From contig CAIQOO010000175.1 in NCBI GenBank assembly GCA_903873485.1, positions 1 to 64,000 on the forward strand: a stretch of 64,000 nt of DNA. The letters run 5' to 3'. Shown piece after piece: positions 49,592-58,581 of this stretch (the first letter of the stretch is position 1; every line of letters starts with the position of its first letter). The DNA comes from an uncultured beta proteobacterium (GTDB lineage: Bacteria > Pseudomonadota > Gammaproteobacteria > Burkholderiales > Burkholderiaceae_C). The notes under the pieces are model-generated. The model was given only the letters and a program-made list of their open reading frames with translations, was not told the DNA's origin and searched no databases. Made by a program: the position numbers and the translations under genes.

Positions 49592-50737
49592 ATGCAAACC
49601 ACAGACGTTCTCATCATCGGTGCCGGCATGGCGGGTGCCTCGGCGGCCTATTTTTTGGCGCCGCATTGCCGCGTGCTGGTGCTTGAGCGCGAATCCCAGC
49701 CTGGCTACCATGCCACTGGCCGATCCGCCGCGATGTATGTCGAAACCTATGGCAATGCCACCGTGCGGGCCATCACCGGCGCTTCACGGTCTTTTTTCTT
49801 CAACCCGCCGGCCGGCTTTGCCGACCATCCGCTGGTGGTTGAGCGTGGTGCCCTGATCGCGGGCGCTGCTGCCGACCAGGATGCCCTGCGCGCCACCTGG
49901 CACGACATGCGCCGCCAGGTGCCTTCGGTGCAATGGTGGACGCAGGCCGATATCTTGCAGCGGGTGCCGGTGCTCCATCCCGAATTTGCCGTTGGCGGCA
50001 TTTTTGAGCCGGAGGCGATGGACCTGGATGTGCATGCGATTCATCAGGGGTTTTTGCGCGGTGCCAAGGCCGCTGGCGCGCAACTGCGGTGTGATGCCGG
50101 GGTCAGCCAGATCAGCCGCAGTGCCGATGGCTGGCGGGTGGCGACAGCGGCTGGCGATTTCGCCGCAGCGGTACTGGTCAATGCGGCCGGTGCCTGGTGC
50201 GACCAACTGGCGCAATTGGCCGGCGTGGCCGCAGTGGGCTTGCAACCCAGGCGGCGCACCGCCTTCACCTGTGATGCACCGGCAGGCTGCGACAGCAGCG
50301 CCTGGCCGCTGGTGATGGATGCCCAAGAGAGCTTTTATTTCAAGCCAGATGCCGGGCTGCTGCTGATGTCCCCGGCCAACCAGGACCCGGTGGCGGCGCA
50401 AGACGTGCAGCCCGAAGAACTCGATGTGGCCATTGCGGTGGACCGGATCGAGACGGCGACCACGCTGCGCATTCGCCAGGTGCGGCGCAAATGGGCCGGT
50501 TTGCGCTCATTTGTGGCGGACAAAACACCGGTGGCGGGCTTTTCCCCCGACGCGCCCGGCTTTTTCTGGCTGGCCGGGCAGGGTGGTTATGGCATTCAGA
50601 CGGCGCCCGCCCTGGGCGAACTGACCGCCACACTGGTGCTGGGCCGGCCACTGCCGCCATCGCTGGCGGCGCAGGGTTTCTGTGCGGTGGAGGTGGCGGC
50701 CGGGCGATCAGGCTTGCTTGCCGGCCTGTCAGGCTAG
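49592..50737 (+). CDS. FAD-dependent D-amino acid dehydrogenase-like protein
   Basis: 381 residues with the FAD site VLIIGAGMAGASAAYFLAP, the block GYHATGRSAAMYVETYGN and the C-terminal WLAGQGGYGIQTAPALGEL. This pattern resembles D-arginine dehydrogenases (DauA-like), which act on D-amino acids. Start MQTTDV at 49592; earlier in-frame codons look non-coding. The C-terminus (GRSGLLAGLSG) runs into short direct repeats. Confidence 0.78.
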   Translation: MQTTDVLIIGAGMAGASAAYFLAPHCRVLVLERESQPGYHATGRSAAMYVETYGNATVRAITGASRSFFFNPPAGFADHPLVVERGALIAGAAADQDALRATWHDMRRQVPSVQWWTQADILQRVPVLHPEFAVGGIFEPEAMDLDVHAIHQGFLRGAKAAGAQLRCDAGVSQISRSADGWRVATAAGDFAAAVLVNAAGAWCDQLAQLAGVAAVGLQPRRRTAFTCDAPAGCDSSAWPLVMDAQESFYFKPDAGLLLMSPANQDPVAAQDVQPEELDVAIAVDRIETATTLRIRQVRRKWAGLRSFVADKTPVAGFSPDAPGFFWLAGQGGYGIQTAPALGELTATLVLGRPLPPSLAAQGFCAVEVAAGRSGLLAGLSG

Positions 50738-50821
50738 CTTTCAGGGCCTGTCGGGCTAGCTTGCATGGCCTGTCGGCCACCCCGAATGATGAAACCGTTC
50801 GCCCTGAGCTTGGTCGAAGGG
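50713..50821. repeat. Three imperfect 22-bp repeats and a REP-type sequence
   Basis: Three imperfect tandem units ending cctgtcnggctagc or cctgtcggcc (50713-50775) overlap the end of the flavoenzyme gene. The sequence gttcgccctgagcttggtcg (50798-50817) is the REP-type half-palindrome also seen at 9938-10082, in the opposite orientation. Confidence 0.6.
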
Positions 50822-50872
50822 CAACAACACCCCGCGCTGCACGGCAACAGCATCACCCGATTGGCATCGGCT
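50822..50872. repeat. Left direct repeat flanking the nuclease gene
   Basis: Caacaacaccccgcgctgca and the following 30 bases match 51777-51829 with a few differences. The two copies flank the PD-(D/E)XK gene. Confidence 0.6.
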
Positions 50873-50886
50873 CGACCCCGTGGCGC

Positions 50887-51510
50887 TTACCAGGCTTTGG
50901 GGTTGAACCCGACCGGACTGCCGATATCGACGCTTTCGCCATTTTGGTACAGCACATAAAGCCCCTGGCTGTGGGCGTAGGCTCTGACACTGTCGCTCAT
51001 CACCATGGCGGCCACGGCACCCAGCGCCTTGTGGTTCTTATATGCTGGCAGCAAACGCTTGAGCTTTTCCATCCGTGCCAGGTGTTCATCGACATGCACC
51101 TCGGTGAGTTTGCTTTTGCACTCCACCGCCACCAAAATGCCATCGTTGACCGCCAGCAGGTCAATTTCGATGCCCTCGCCATTGCGTTTGGCTTCAACGC
51201 CCGGATGAACCTCATGCACTTCAATCCCCTGGGCCTGAAACAGCCGCACCACCGCCGGGGCCACCATGTGCTCGACAAACTCGCCGAGCCGGTTGCCCAG
51301 ATCACCCAGGTTTTTCGACAGATTCTTGACGATGCGGTCGGTTTCCTGCAGCTTGCGGTCGGTTTCAGCAGAATGCTCCTTCATCAGACGGTCGGTTTCA
51401 GCAGAACGTTCTTTCATCAGACGTTCAGATTCCTGAAACTTGCGGTCGGTTTCCTGAAACATGCGCCAGACATCGGCAAAAGTTGGGGCGGGCTGTTCAA
51501 GTGTGTTCAT
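50887..51510 (-). CDS. Coiled-coil protein with C-terminal PD-(D/E)XK nuclease-like domain (DUF3782 type)
   Basis: 207 residues. The N-terminal 80 residues form a repetitive coiled coil (ETDRKFQESERLMKERSAET, repeated with 13-residue spacing), encoded by visibly tandem DNA. The C-terminal half has the nuclease core EIDLLAVNDGILVAVECKSKL, with Asp and ExK in place. Such proteins are common near mobile DNA and their role is unknown. It lies between two direct repeats of about 50 bp. Confidence 0.8.
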   Translation of the reverse strand: MNTLEQPAPTFADVWRMFQETDRKFQESERLMKERSAETDRLMKEHSAETDRKLQETDRIVKNLSKNLGDLGNRLGEFVEHMVAPAVVRLFQAQGIEVHEVHPGVEAKRNGEGIEIDLLAVNDGILVAVECKSKLTEVHVDEHLARMEKLKRLLPAYKNHKALGAVAAMVMSDSVRAYAHSQGLYVLYQNGESVDIGSPVGFNPKAW

Positions 51511-51540
51511 CTCGTTTTCTCCGGCAAAGTGTTGATTTAT

Positions 51541-51776
51541 TTTATTATTTTAGACCTCGCCTGGGCCATGACAAACAGGAGGGCTTGTGGTGGACGTGCC
51601 CGGGTGATTTTGGCGACACTGGAAATTGGACGCCAATTCAATGTGGCCAAATCATGATGAGCGATCGGGTAGCGACTGGCGATGGTGCTGGCTGAATTGG
51701 GGTCAGATCACAATTCGGGGCGAGACCATCAAGAAAAGCCAACAGCATTTCACCGATTGGCCACGCAGCTAGCACT
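51541..51776. other. Probable mobile-element debris, no intact gene
   Basis: A short plus-strand stretch reads VILATLEIGRQFNVAKS before stops. The sequence aattggggtcagatcacaat resembles ends seen near REP-associated transposase genes. I see no intact reading frame. Confidence 0.35.
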
Positions 51777-51829
51777 TACAACAGCACCCCGCGCTGCATG
51801 GCAAAAGTAAAACCAGATTGGTCTAGCTC
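51777..51829. repeat. Right direct repeat flanking the nuclease gene
   Basis: Caacagcaccccgcgctgca and the following bases match 50822-50872. The remaining DNA to 51893 shows nothing recognisable. Confidence 0.6.
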
Positions 51830-51893
51830 AACTCCGCAATGTCAGTTGTTCACCACCACACTGCGACCGCGCGAACATGACGCCCTGATCCAG

Positions 51894-54284
51894 TCACCTG
51901 ATTTCGGTGCTGCACTGTAGCAAATCAACCACTGGATGTGCCGCTCGCTGCTCACCTAATCGATGAACCCCGGCACCAAGCAATTCGTGATGTACCCTCG
52001 GACGCACATCAACATCAGTTGTCAGGGTCTCGTATGGCAAATGAACCCAGAAGCCGCTGGCAGGTGCCAGGGTGCCGGTTGGCGTAGTCGGCAGCGTTAC
52101 AAAATCGAGGTAGTTATGGCTGGCAAGATAGCCGGTCAAACCGCCGCTGTTGTAAAGACTTGGCGACCAAAAGTACCAGTTTTGCCGACTTGCATCCCAG
52201 GCCCACAGCGTGTTGAGGTTGTTGGGAACATGTCCGGGCGAAGACGACGCGGCTGCGGTCAGTGCCGCATTGAATTGCGCCGGAGTCGGGCTGTCGCCGG
52301 TCGCAATCAGGCTCCAGCCCGGTGGCAAGGCATGTGATCCGCCGACCGCGACAGGGTTAGCTGTCGCGGGCTTGAAGCTTGCTGACTGGACTGCGGTTCC
52401 TGCTGCCGGGGTGATTGAAAATGCCTGGCTGGTCTGAACCCAAAACCCCTCGGAAGCGCCGATGGTGGTGAGCGCCTCGTAGCCCTTGCTGGCCGCGTAG
52501 GCTTGCCCGCCATCGAACTGCGCTGGGGTGTAAAACGCCCAGGTCGGGTAGCTGATGCCGGGCATCGTTCCAGCGCTGACCCACTTCCAGATGGCATTGA
52601 CCTTGGTCGCATCGTTGAACAGTGTCGTCACCGCAATCGACTGCTCGACACTGTTGCCAACCAGGTTCCAGCCGGTGGCAAATGTCAAAACGGGTGCCAG
52701 CACGCTCTCGAGTTCCACCATTTGAAGACTATAGGCAGGAATCGTCAGGGGGATATCCACGGCACCGCTACTGACTGCCAACCCCGCTTGGGTGACTTTG
52801 GGCACGCTGCCAAGCAGCATCGCCAGCGCGGTTGCATCAGTCACCACCGGGCTGCCACTGGCAGGCAGATCCTGGGCCTCCGATGGGGGCGTACTGATGG
52901 TTGCCGTGACCGCCGATGCGCTCAAGCCCTTGACGCGCAGCGTGTAGTTGACGGCAGTCGCACTGTCATTGGTAATAACCATGCTTTGCCCGGTGCCAAC
53001 CTGGGCCGATAACGCCATCAAAGGCGTTGACTCGGCGGCGTAACCGGCGACACAGGCCGCGCCTTGCGGGCACACTTGCGTCGCCAACATATTGGCACCC
53101 CGCAGTCGGGAATGGGCCCAGAGTGACCAAGCCGCCGGATTGACGCGCACAGTTCCCACCACCGAGGTGAAGTCGAACAAAGCCATGATCGGCATGGCCG
53201 CGTAAAAATGTGCCGCCTCAATGTTATACGCCGGGTCTTGCATGAGGGTCAAAATGCCGCTGTCAAACGACTGTGTGCGTGGCTCTGCATAAAACGCATT
53301 GCCACATTGCGAGCCAAGCCCGATGTTCCATTCGGTAATCTGCAGTGGCTTGGCACTGCCCCCCTGGGCGTTCACCAAGTCGCGCAAGGCCCGCAGAAAT
53401 GTCGCCGATGAAGTCAGTGTGGCTGTGGAACATTTGTCATAAAGGTGCGCCGAGAAAAAGTCGATGTTGGTGGCACCCACCGCAGCAATAAAACCGTTGG
53501 CCGGGTTATCAAGTTCAGTGCTTTTTGCCAGCACATTTTTGGTGAACCCGGCACCTCCAACCTTGACACTGCGCCCAGCCGCTGCGGCGGCGGCACGCAC
53601 GCGCTGCGCTGTTTCCACGAAAAGGGTGTTGAAAGTAGCGGTTGTTCCGGCCCAGAAACCGCCATCGGGCTCATTGAAAATCTCCACAAAAACCGGATTG
53701 ACCGCGATTCCGGCCGTGGGCTTGAAGTCTCCCAGAACGTGCTTGTATATATTAGTGGCAATTTTTGCCCACGCCACCGGGTCGTCGGTGTCATTGGGGC
53801 CGTTGTAACTTTCGCCCAGCCGCAGGTAAATTTGAGCGCCGGTGGCAATGGCAGCCAACAATGCCTCGTCGGCGGCCGAGAAATCGTAGTTGTCCGGGTT
53901 GTTGAGATCGGCATCCGCCGAGGAGATCGGTGTCCAGTTGAAATGCGGTCTTGCGCCGCTTCCTTGCAAGCTACACCCCTGGACGGACTGCGCCGGGGAA
54001 ACACCGGTGTTGCGCTTGCTGGCTGCGGTGTAGCTGGTACACAAATCAACATTCGAGTCATGCAGCCGCACCTGGGTGATCCCGAAAGCGGTGTAGAGGG
54101 ACGCAGCATTCCAGTTGATGCCCGGGGTTGAAGCAGCAGCAGTGGGTTTTCGGTTGGCACCGAACACATCACGAACCACGCCATTGACCTGTGCCGCATC
54201 GACCTCAACCATAACCGCCGATGTTGCAGCATGTGCCATCAGAGAACCCAGCAGAGCGAGAAGAAAAACAACAAAAGTGCGCAT
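51894..54284 (-). CDS. Secreted GH39-like glycoside hydrolase with C-terminal beta modules
   Basis: 796 residues. A signal peptide (MRTFVVFLLALLGSLMAHA) is followed by a TIM-barrel glycosidase: the acid/base Glu is in FVEIFNEPDGGFW and the nucleophile Glu in LQITEWNIG, the clan GH-A pattern found in GH39 and relatives. A beta domain follows, then two similar modules (GWNLVGNSVEQ...GFWVQ and GWSLIATGDSP...GFWVH). The last 40 or so residues are arginine- and histidine-rich and unlike the rest, probably run-on past the original end. GAGG precedes the ATG at 54284. The substrate is not determinable. Confidence 0.78.
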   Translation of the reverse strand: MRTFVVFLLALLGSLMAHAATSAVMVEVDAAQVNGVVRDVFGANRKPTAAASTPGINWNAASLYTAFGITQVRLHDSNVDLCTSYTAASKRNTGVSPAQSVQGCSLQGSGARPHFNWTPISSADADLNNPDNYDFSAADEALLAAIATGAQIYLRLGESYNGPNDTDDPVAWAKIATNIYKHVLGDFKPTAGIAVNPVFVEIFNEPDGGFWAGTTATFNTLFVETAQRVRAAAAAAGRSVKVGGAGFTKNVLAKSTELDNPANGFIAAVGATNIDFFSAHLYDKCSTATLTSSATFLRALRDLVNAQGGSAKPLQITEWNIGLGSQCGNAFYAEPRTQSFDSGILTLMQDPAYNIEAAHFYAAMPIMALFDFTSVVGTVRVNPAAWSLWAHSRLRGANMLATQVCPQGAACVAGYAAESTPLMALSAQVGTGQSMVITNDSATAVNYTLRVKGLSASAVTATISTPPSEAQDLPASGSPVVTDATALAMLLGSVPKVTQAGLAVSSGAVDIPLTIPAYSLQMVELESVLAPVLTFATGWNLVGNSVEQSIAVTTLFNDATKVNAIWKWVSAGTMPGISYPTWAFYTPAQFDGGQAYAASKGYEALTTIGASEGFWVQTSQAFSITPAAGTAVQSASFKPATANPVAVGGSHALPPGWSLIATGDSPTPAQFNAALTAAASSSPGHVPNNLNTLWAWDASRQNWYFWSPSLYNSGGLTGYLASHNYLDFVTLPTTPTGTLAPASGFWVHLPYETLTTDVDVRPRVHHELLGAGVHRLGEQRAAHPVVDLLQCSTEIR

Positions 54285-54377
54285 GTTTCGACCTCGTTTC
54301 AGATTGATTTCGGAATAAACGGAATAAGGGAACAAAGAATAAAGGGGCCGGGCTCGAATTGGCAGAAAGGCCATACA

Positions 54378-55499
54378 TCACGGCCCGATTTGGCCGGCAC
54401 CCAGCAGCCGTGCCTGCATCACCGCCTGCCCAAGCTCGATCACCGCCATCGCGTAATAGCTGCTCCAGTTGTAGCGGGTGATGACATAAAAGTTGTCGGT
54501 GCCGGCCACATAGCTGGGCGCATCAGCGCCGTTTTGCAACTCGACCAGTGCCAGTTTGCCGGCATGCCGCTGCGCGCCAGCGTCAAGCACAGCCCCTTTG
54601 TCCTGAAAGCTGGCGACACTGAAGGTCGGCAAAATGTCCGGTTCCAACAGGGCTGGCAAGTCGAGTTTTTGCGCATCGAAGCTCACCGGGTAGTGGGTCG
54701 GCAGGTCTTTTTTCCAGCCAAACGCCGTGAAGTAGTTGGCCACCGAGCCAATCGCATCGTTGGCACTGGCAAACAGGTCGATGCGGCCATCTGCATCAAA
54801 GTCGGTGGCATATTTGGCCCAGCTTGACGGCATGAATTGCGGCATGCCCATGGCACCGGCGTAGCTGCCGAGCAGGTGCTGCGGGTCTTCGCCAGTGCGC
54901 TGCATCAGGCTCAGGTAGTGGCCCAGCTCCTGCTTGAAATAGGCACTGCGCTGGGCGGCACGCGGGTGGCTGGCCGGAAAATCAAACGCCAGGGTGGCGA
55001 GCGCATCGAGCACCCGAAAGTGGCCCATTTGCTGGCCATAGACGGTTTCGATGCCAATGATGCCGACGATGATGGCGGCGGGCACGCCGGTCTGGCGCTC
55101 GGCGCGCGCCAGCGTGTCAGCATGGGCCTGCCAAAAGGCCACGCCGGCCCGGATGCGAATTGGCTCGACAAAACGGCTGCGATAGACGCGCCAATTTTTC
55201 GGGGTGCCCACAGGCGGCGGGGCGATGGCTTTGGCGATGGCCGGGATGTAGCGGGCTTGCGCCAGCGTCTGGCGTACCCAACTGGCATCAAGCTGGTGCT
55301 GTAACGCCATGTCGCTGGCCGCTTGCCGGACATCGGTACGCTCGGCGTAGCTTGGGCCCGGCTGGCTGAGCTGGCTCGCCGCTGGCTTGGGATAAACTTT
55401 ATTTTTTAAGTGTTTTTCGGCTCCAGCCCTTGCTGGTATTGCGCAGGCAGCTATCAATAATAAAGTAATCAGGGGCTGCCGGAAAGAGGTTTTTCGCAT
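54378..55499 (-). CDS. mltB: Lytic murein transglycosylase B
   Basis: 373 residues. N-terminal hydrophobic signal (LITLLLIAACAIPARA), SLT-type catalytic domain with the active Glu in IIGIETVYGQQMG, then GAMGMPQFMPSSW and DLFASANDAIGSVANYF. It cleaves peptidoglycan glycan strands to 1,6-anhydromuropeptides. It follows tgpA by 14 bases. Residues about 11-34, part of the signal peptide and start of the mature protein, are encoded by a copy of the dispersed repeat. The cysteine in IAAC might serve as a lipobox, but the context is weak. Confidence 0.93.
   Translation of the reverse strand: MRKTSFRQPLITLLLIAACAIPARAGAEKHLKNKVYPKPAASQLSQPGPSYAERTDVRQAASDMALQHQLDASWVRQTLAQARYIPAIAKAIAPPPVGTPKNWRVYRSRFVEPIRIRAGVAFWQAHADTLARAERQTGVPAAIIVGIIGIETVYGQQMGHFRVLDALATLAFDFPASHPRAAQRSAYFKQELGHYLSLMQRTGEDPQHLLGSYAGAMGMPQFMPSSWAKYATDFDADGRIDLFASANDAIGSVANYFTAFGWKKDLPTHYPVSFDAQKLDLPALLEPDILPTFSVASFQDKGAVLDAGAQRHAGKLALVELQNGADAPSYVAGTDNFYVITRYNWSSYYAMAVIELGQAVMQARLLGAGQIGP
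55398..55466. repeat. Hairpin repeat copy inside mltB (signal peptide region)
   Basis: Tttttcggctccagcccttg followed by ctggtattgcgcaggcagct and an AT-rich end aataataaag. Translated in frame on the minus strand as LLIAACAIPARAGAEKHLKN. Confidence 0.75.
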
Positions 55500-55513
55500 C
55501 AAATCGATCCGTG

Positions 55514-57538
55514 TCAGGCATTCAAACGCAGGTGTTTGAACTCGCGTTGCAGTGTAGCGAGTTGACGGCGATAGTCACCCTTGCTGGCGTTGTCCGGGCG
55601 GCTGTAGCGCAGCGTTTCCAGCCGCAGCAGCCAGTCGCGCAGCGGCTGGCTGGCGGCTTGGGTGTGGCCCGGCTGATCCAGCACATCAGCCAACTGGCGC
55701 GCTGTCGGGTTGGCCGGCGGCACCAGGCCAGCGCGCTGCAGGTGTTTTGCCGCTTGCCCGAGCAGCCGCAGCCAGGGATCCTGACGCTGACGTTCCCACA
55801 AACCGATGGCGGCACCTGCCAGACTGACCGCCACCACAATGCCGCACAGCAAGTAGATCAGGTCTTCCCAGGTGGGGGTGTCAAAGCCGAGGTTTTGCAG
55901 CAGCCGGAGCTGGCTGCTTTGGCTGTAGTTCAGCACCCACTGGTTCCAGCGGTGGTTGACGGCATCCCAGGCGGCGCGCAGGGTCAGGGCGACTTGCGGG
56001 TTGACATTGCCCAGCAAGGCATTGGCGATCACCCCGCGCGGGCTTTGCAGCCGGGTGAAACTGCCAACCCGTGATGGTGCCACCGAGCCGGTCGGGTCCA
56101 CCCGCAGCCAGCCCTGTCCGGCCAGCCAGACCTCGGCCCAGGCATGGGCATCGCTTTGGCGCACGGTCCAGAAACCATCCACACTGTTGCGCTCGCCGCC
56201 CTGGTAACCGGTCACCACCCGGGCCGGCACGCCCAGCGCGCGCAGCAGAATGACAAAGCTGGATGCAATATGTTCGCAAAAGCCCTCTTTGCGGTCAAAC
56301 CAGAATTCGTCGGCGGTGTGGCGACCATAGACGCCCGGCTCCAGCGTGTAGGTGTAGCCGCCGGTGCGCAGGCGCTCTTGGATTAGAGCGACCCAGTAGC
56401 GGCCACTGGCGCGCCCTGGCGGTGCCTCGCGTTGCAGTTGCCGGGCTAGTTCCAGCGTGCGCGGGTCGTAACCCGGCGGCAGGCTCAGCCAGGTTTGCAG
56501 GCGCGGCGTGGCTTGCAGCGGGCCGTGCTGGAAGCGGGGATAGCTGGTGACCTGGTAGCGCAGCAGTTCGGTTACCGGCCGATCAAGCAGCCACTGCAAG
56601 TCGGCCGTCATGCGGGCGCGGCCCTGTGCCAGTTGCGGGGCATCGGGGGTGGCATCGAGCGTCAATAGCCAGGGCTGCTGGTTGGGTTCGAGCGTGACCT
56701 GGTAGCCAATTCCCGGGCCTTGTACCTGCAACTGCGCATCGGCGGCCCGGCTGGGCGCAAAGATATCCAGCGGCTGCCAGCGCTGGCCGTCAAAACGCGA
56801 CAACACCGGCCCGCGAAAATACAGCTCGCTTTGTGCCGGTGCCGGGCCGTCAAAACGGATGCGCATAGCGATGCCGTCGTCGAGCGCCAGGCTGGCGATG
56901 TTGCCCACCGTCATCTGTGCCGACAAGCCGCTGCGCCCGGCCATGGCATCGCCGGGCATGCCCCACAGCGGCGCCAGACGCGGAAACAGCATGAACAGCA
57001 GCAGCATGATGGGCGCGCCCAGCAGGGTCATGCCGCCGGCAATGCGGGCCACCTGCCACAGCGGTGGCCGGCCCACCGGCATGTGGGCATTGACCAGCGC
57101 CGTCAGCAGGCCCAGCAAGGCCAGCAGCATGGCAGCAGCCGTCAGCAGCGACTGCGAGTAGAAAAAATTGGTCAGCATCAAAAAGAAGCTGAGAAAAAAC
57201 ACCACGAAGGCATCGCGCCGGGCGCGCAGTTCCAGTGTTTTGAGCGCCAGCAACAGCACCACCAGGGTGACACCGGCATCGCGCCCAAGCAGGGTCTTGA
57301 AGCTCACCAGCGTGGCACCGGTGGCCAGCGCCAGCAGCCCGAAACGCCACCATCTGGACGGCAGCGGCTGCCCCTGCCAGGCCAGCATGCCGCGCCACAG
57401 CATCACCAGGGCGGCAAGGAAGCTGCACCACAGGGGTATCTGCCCCAGCAGCGGCAGCAGCACCCAGGTAATGACGAGCAGCATGAACAGCGTGTCGCGC
57501 GTGTCGCGCGGCAGATTCAGCAAGGTGTGAAGATTCAT
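55514..57538 (-). CDS. TgpA-like membrane transglutaminase (DUF3488)
   Basis: 674 residues. About five membrane segments at the N-terminus (FMLLVITWVLLPLLGQIPLW and following), a periplasmic transglutaminase-like domain with the triad Cys421 (EGFCEHIASSF), His (SDAHAWAEVW) and Asp (LRVDPTG), a final membrane segment and a cytoplasmic tail. TgpA is an essential protein of unclear substrate in Pseudomonas aeruginosa. Usual partners DUF58 and MoxR lie directly upstream. Start MNLHTLL at 57538. Confidence 0.9.
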   Translation of the reverse strand: MNLHTLLNLPRDTRDTLFMLLVITWVLLPLLGQIPLWCSFLAALVMLWRGMLAWQGQPLPSRWWRFGLLALATGATLVSFKTLLGRDAGVTLVVLLLALKTLELRARRDAFVVFFLSFFLMLTNFFYSQSLLTAAAMLLALLGLLTALVNAHMPVGRPPLWQVARIAGGMTLLGAPIMLLLFMLFPRLAPLWGMPGDAMAGRSGLSAQMTVGNIASLALDDGIAMRIRFDGPAPAQSELYFRGPVLSRFDGQRWQPLDIFAPSRAADAQLQVQGPGIGYQVTLEPNQQPWLLTLDATPDAPQLAQGRARMTADLQWLLDRPVTELLRYQVTSYPRFQHGPLQATPRLQTWLSLPPGYDPRTLELARQLQREAPPGRASGRYWVALIQERLRTGGYTYTLEPGVYGRHTADEFWFDRKEGFCEHIASSFVILLRALGVPARVVTGYQGGERNSVDGFWTVRQSDAHAWAEVWLAGQGWLRVDPTGSVAPSRVGSFTRLQSPRGVIANALLGNVNPQVALTLRAAWDAVNHRWNQWVLNYSQSSQLRLLQNLGFDTPTWEDLIYLLCGIVVAVSLAGAAIGLWERQRQDPWLRLLGQAAKHLQRAGLVPPANPTARQLADVLDQPGHTQAASQPLRDWLLRLETLRYSRPDNASKGDYRRQLATLQREFKHLRLNA

Positions 57539-57584
57539 GTGTGCAACATTCAAACACAACGGTCGGATGCCAGCCGACTCATCT

Positions 57585-58562
57585 TCAGGCCAGCGCCAGC
57601 GCGCGCAGGCAGCGCTGCCGGTGGCTTGGGCCGTGGTCGGGCGCAATTTCCTGCTGCCCCAGCCGCAGGCCATAGCGCAAGCCCTCCTGGTCAGCCTGCA
57701 ACACCCAGGCACACAGGCGGCTAAGCTGTTGCTCGGGGTGGCTTGAAGCCGTGTGCAGTCGCTCCAGCCACAGTTCGCGTTGCTGCAGGGCAATGCTGTC
57801 GCGGCTGACCAGTTCACCGGTTTTGGCGGCTTTTTTCCAGTAAATGGTTTTCAGCGGGTCACCCCGGCGGTAGGCGCGCAGGCCATCAGGCTCGCCCTGG
57901 CGGTGTCGGCTGCCGGCCTGGCTGCTGCCGCTTTGGGATAGGCCAATTGGCAACGGCGGCGGTGTTGCTTCGGGCCGGGGATAGACCAGCACCTGCGCGG
58001 CCGGACGCCACAGCGTCCAGACCCGAAACGTGCCCAGCGGAAACAGGGTTTGCGCACTCAGGGTTGGCAGCCGGTGCAGGCCGCGCTGCGGTGGCATCCA
58101 GGCCAGGTGCAGGGTGGCGCTGGTTTGGGGCGCAATATCGGTCCAGACCCATTGATCAGAGTCCAGCACCGCCAGCGCCAGCGCATGGCGCGGGCGGCGT
58201 CTGAGGTTCTGCAAATAAACCACAATTTGGACCTTGACGCCAGCAAATACCGCCTCTGGCGCAGCCAAATGCAGGGTCAAGCCGCGCAGTGTGGCGTGGC
58301 TGACATGCATCGCCACCAGCGCGCAGCCAGCCAGCAAAAAAGTCAGCAAATAGCCCAGATTGAGCTGGTAATTGATGGAGGCTACCAGCAGCACCAGCAA
58401 GGTGATGCCCAGCATCAGCCCGGCGCGGGTCGGCAAGATATACACGTTGCGCTGCGTTAGCGTGATGCTGTCGGCCAGTGGCAGGCGCTGCTGCCACCAG
58501 CGCGCCAACCGGGCGCGCGCTGATCGAAGCGGATGGCGCAGCAGATGCAGCAGGTCGCTCAT
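57585..58562 (-). CDS. DUF58 domain protein
   Basis: 325 residues: two membrane segments (AGLMLGITLLVLLVASINYQ, LGYLLTFLLAGCALVAM), then a domain with the DUF58 motif GLRAYRRGDPLKTIYWKKAAKTG. These proteins form conserved units with MoxR ATPases. Start MSDLLH at 58562 lies 19 bases after the moxR stop; tgpA follows after 46 bases. Confidence 0.9.
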   Translation of the reverse strand: MSDLLHLLRHPLRSARARLARWWQQRLPLADSITLTQRNVYILPTRAGLMLGITLLVLLVASINYQLNLGYLLTFLLAGCALVAMHVSHATLRGLTLHLAAPEAVFAGVKVQIVVYLQNLRRRPRHALALAVLDSDQWVWTDIAPQTSATLHLAWMPPQRGLHRLPTLSAQTLFPLGTFRVWTLWRPAAQVLVYPRPEATPPPLPIGLSQSGSSQAGSRHRQGEPDGLRAYRRGDPLKTIYWKKAAKTGELVSRDSIALQQRELWLERLHTASSHPEQQLSRLCAWVLQADQEGLRYGLRLGQQEIAPDHGPSHRQRCLRALALA

Positions 58563-58581
58563 GCGCAGTGGTCGCTGTTGG

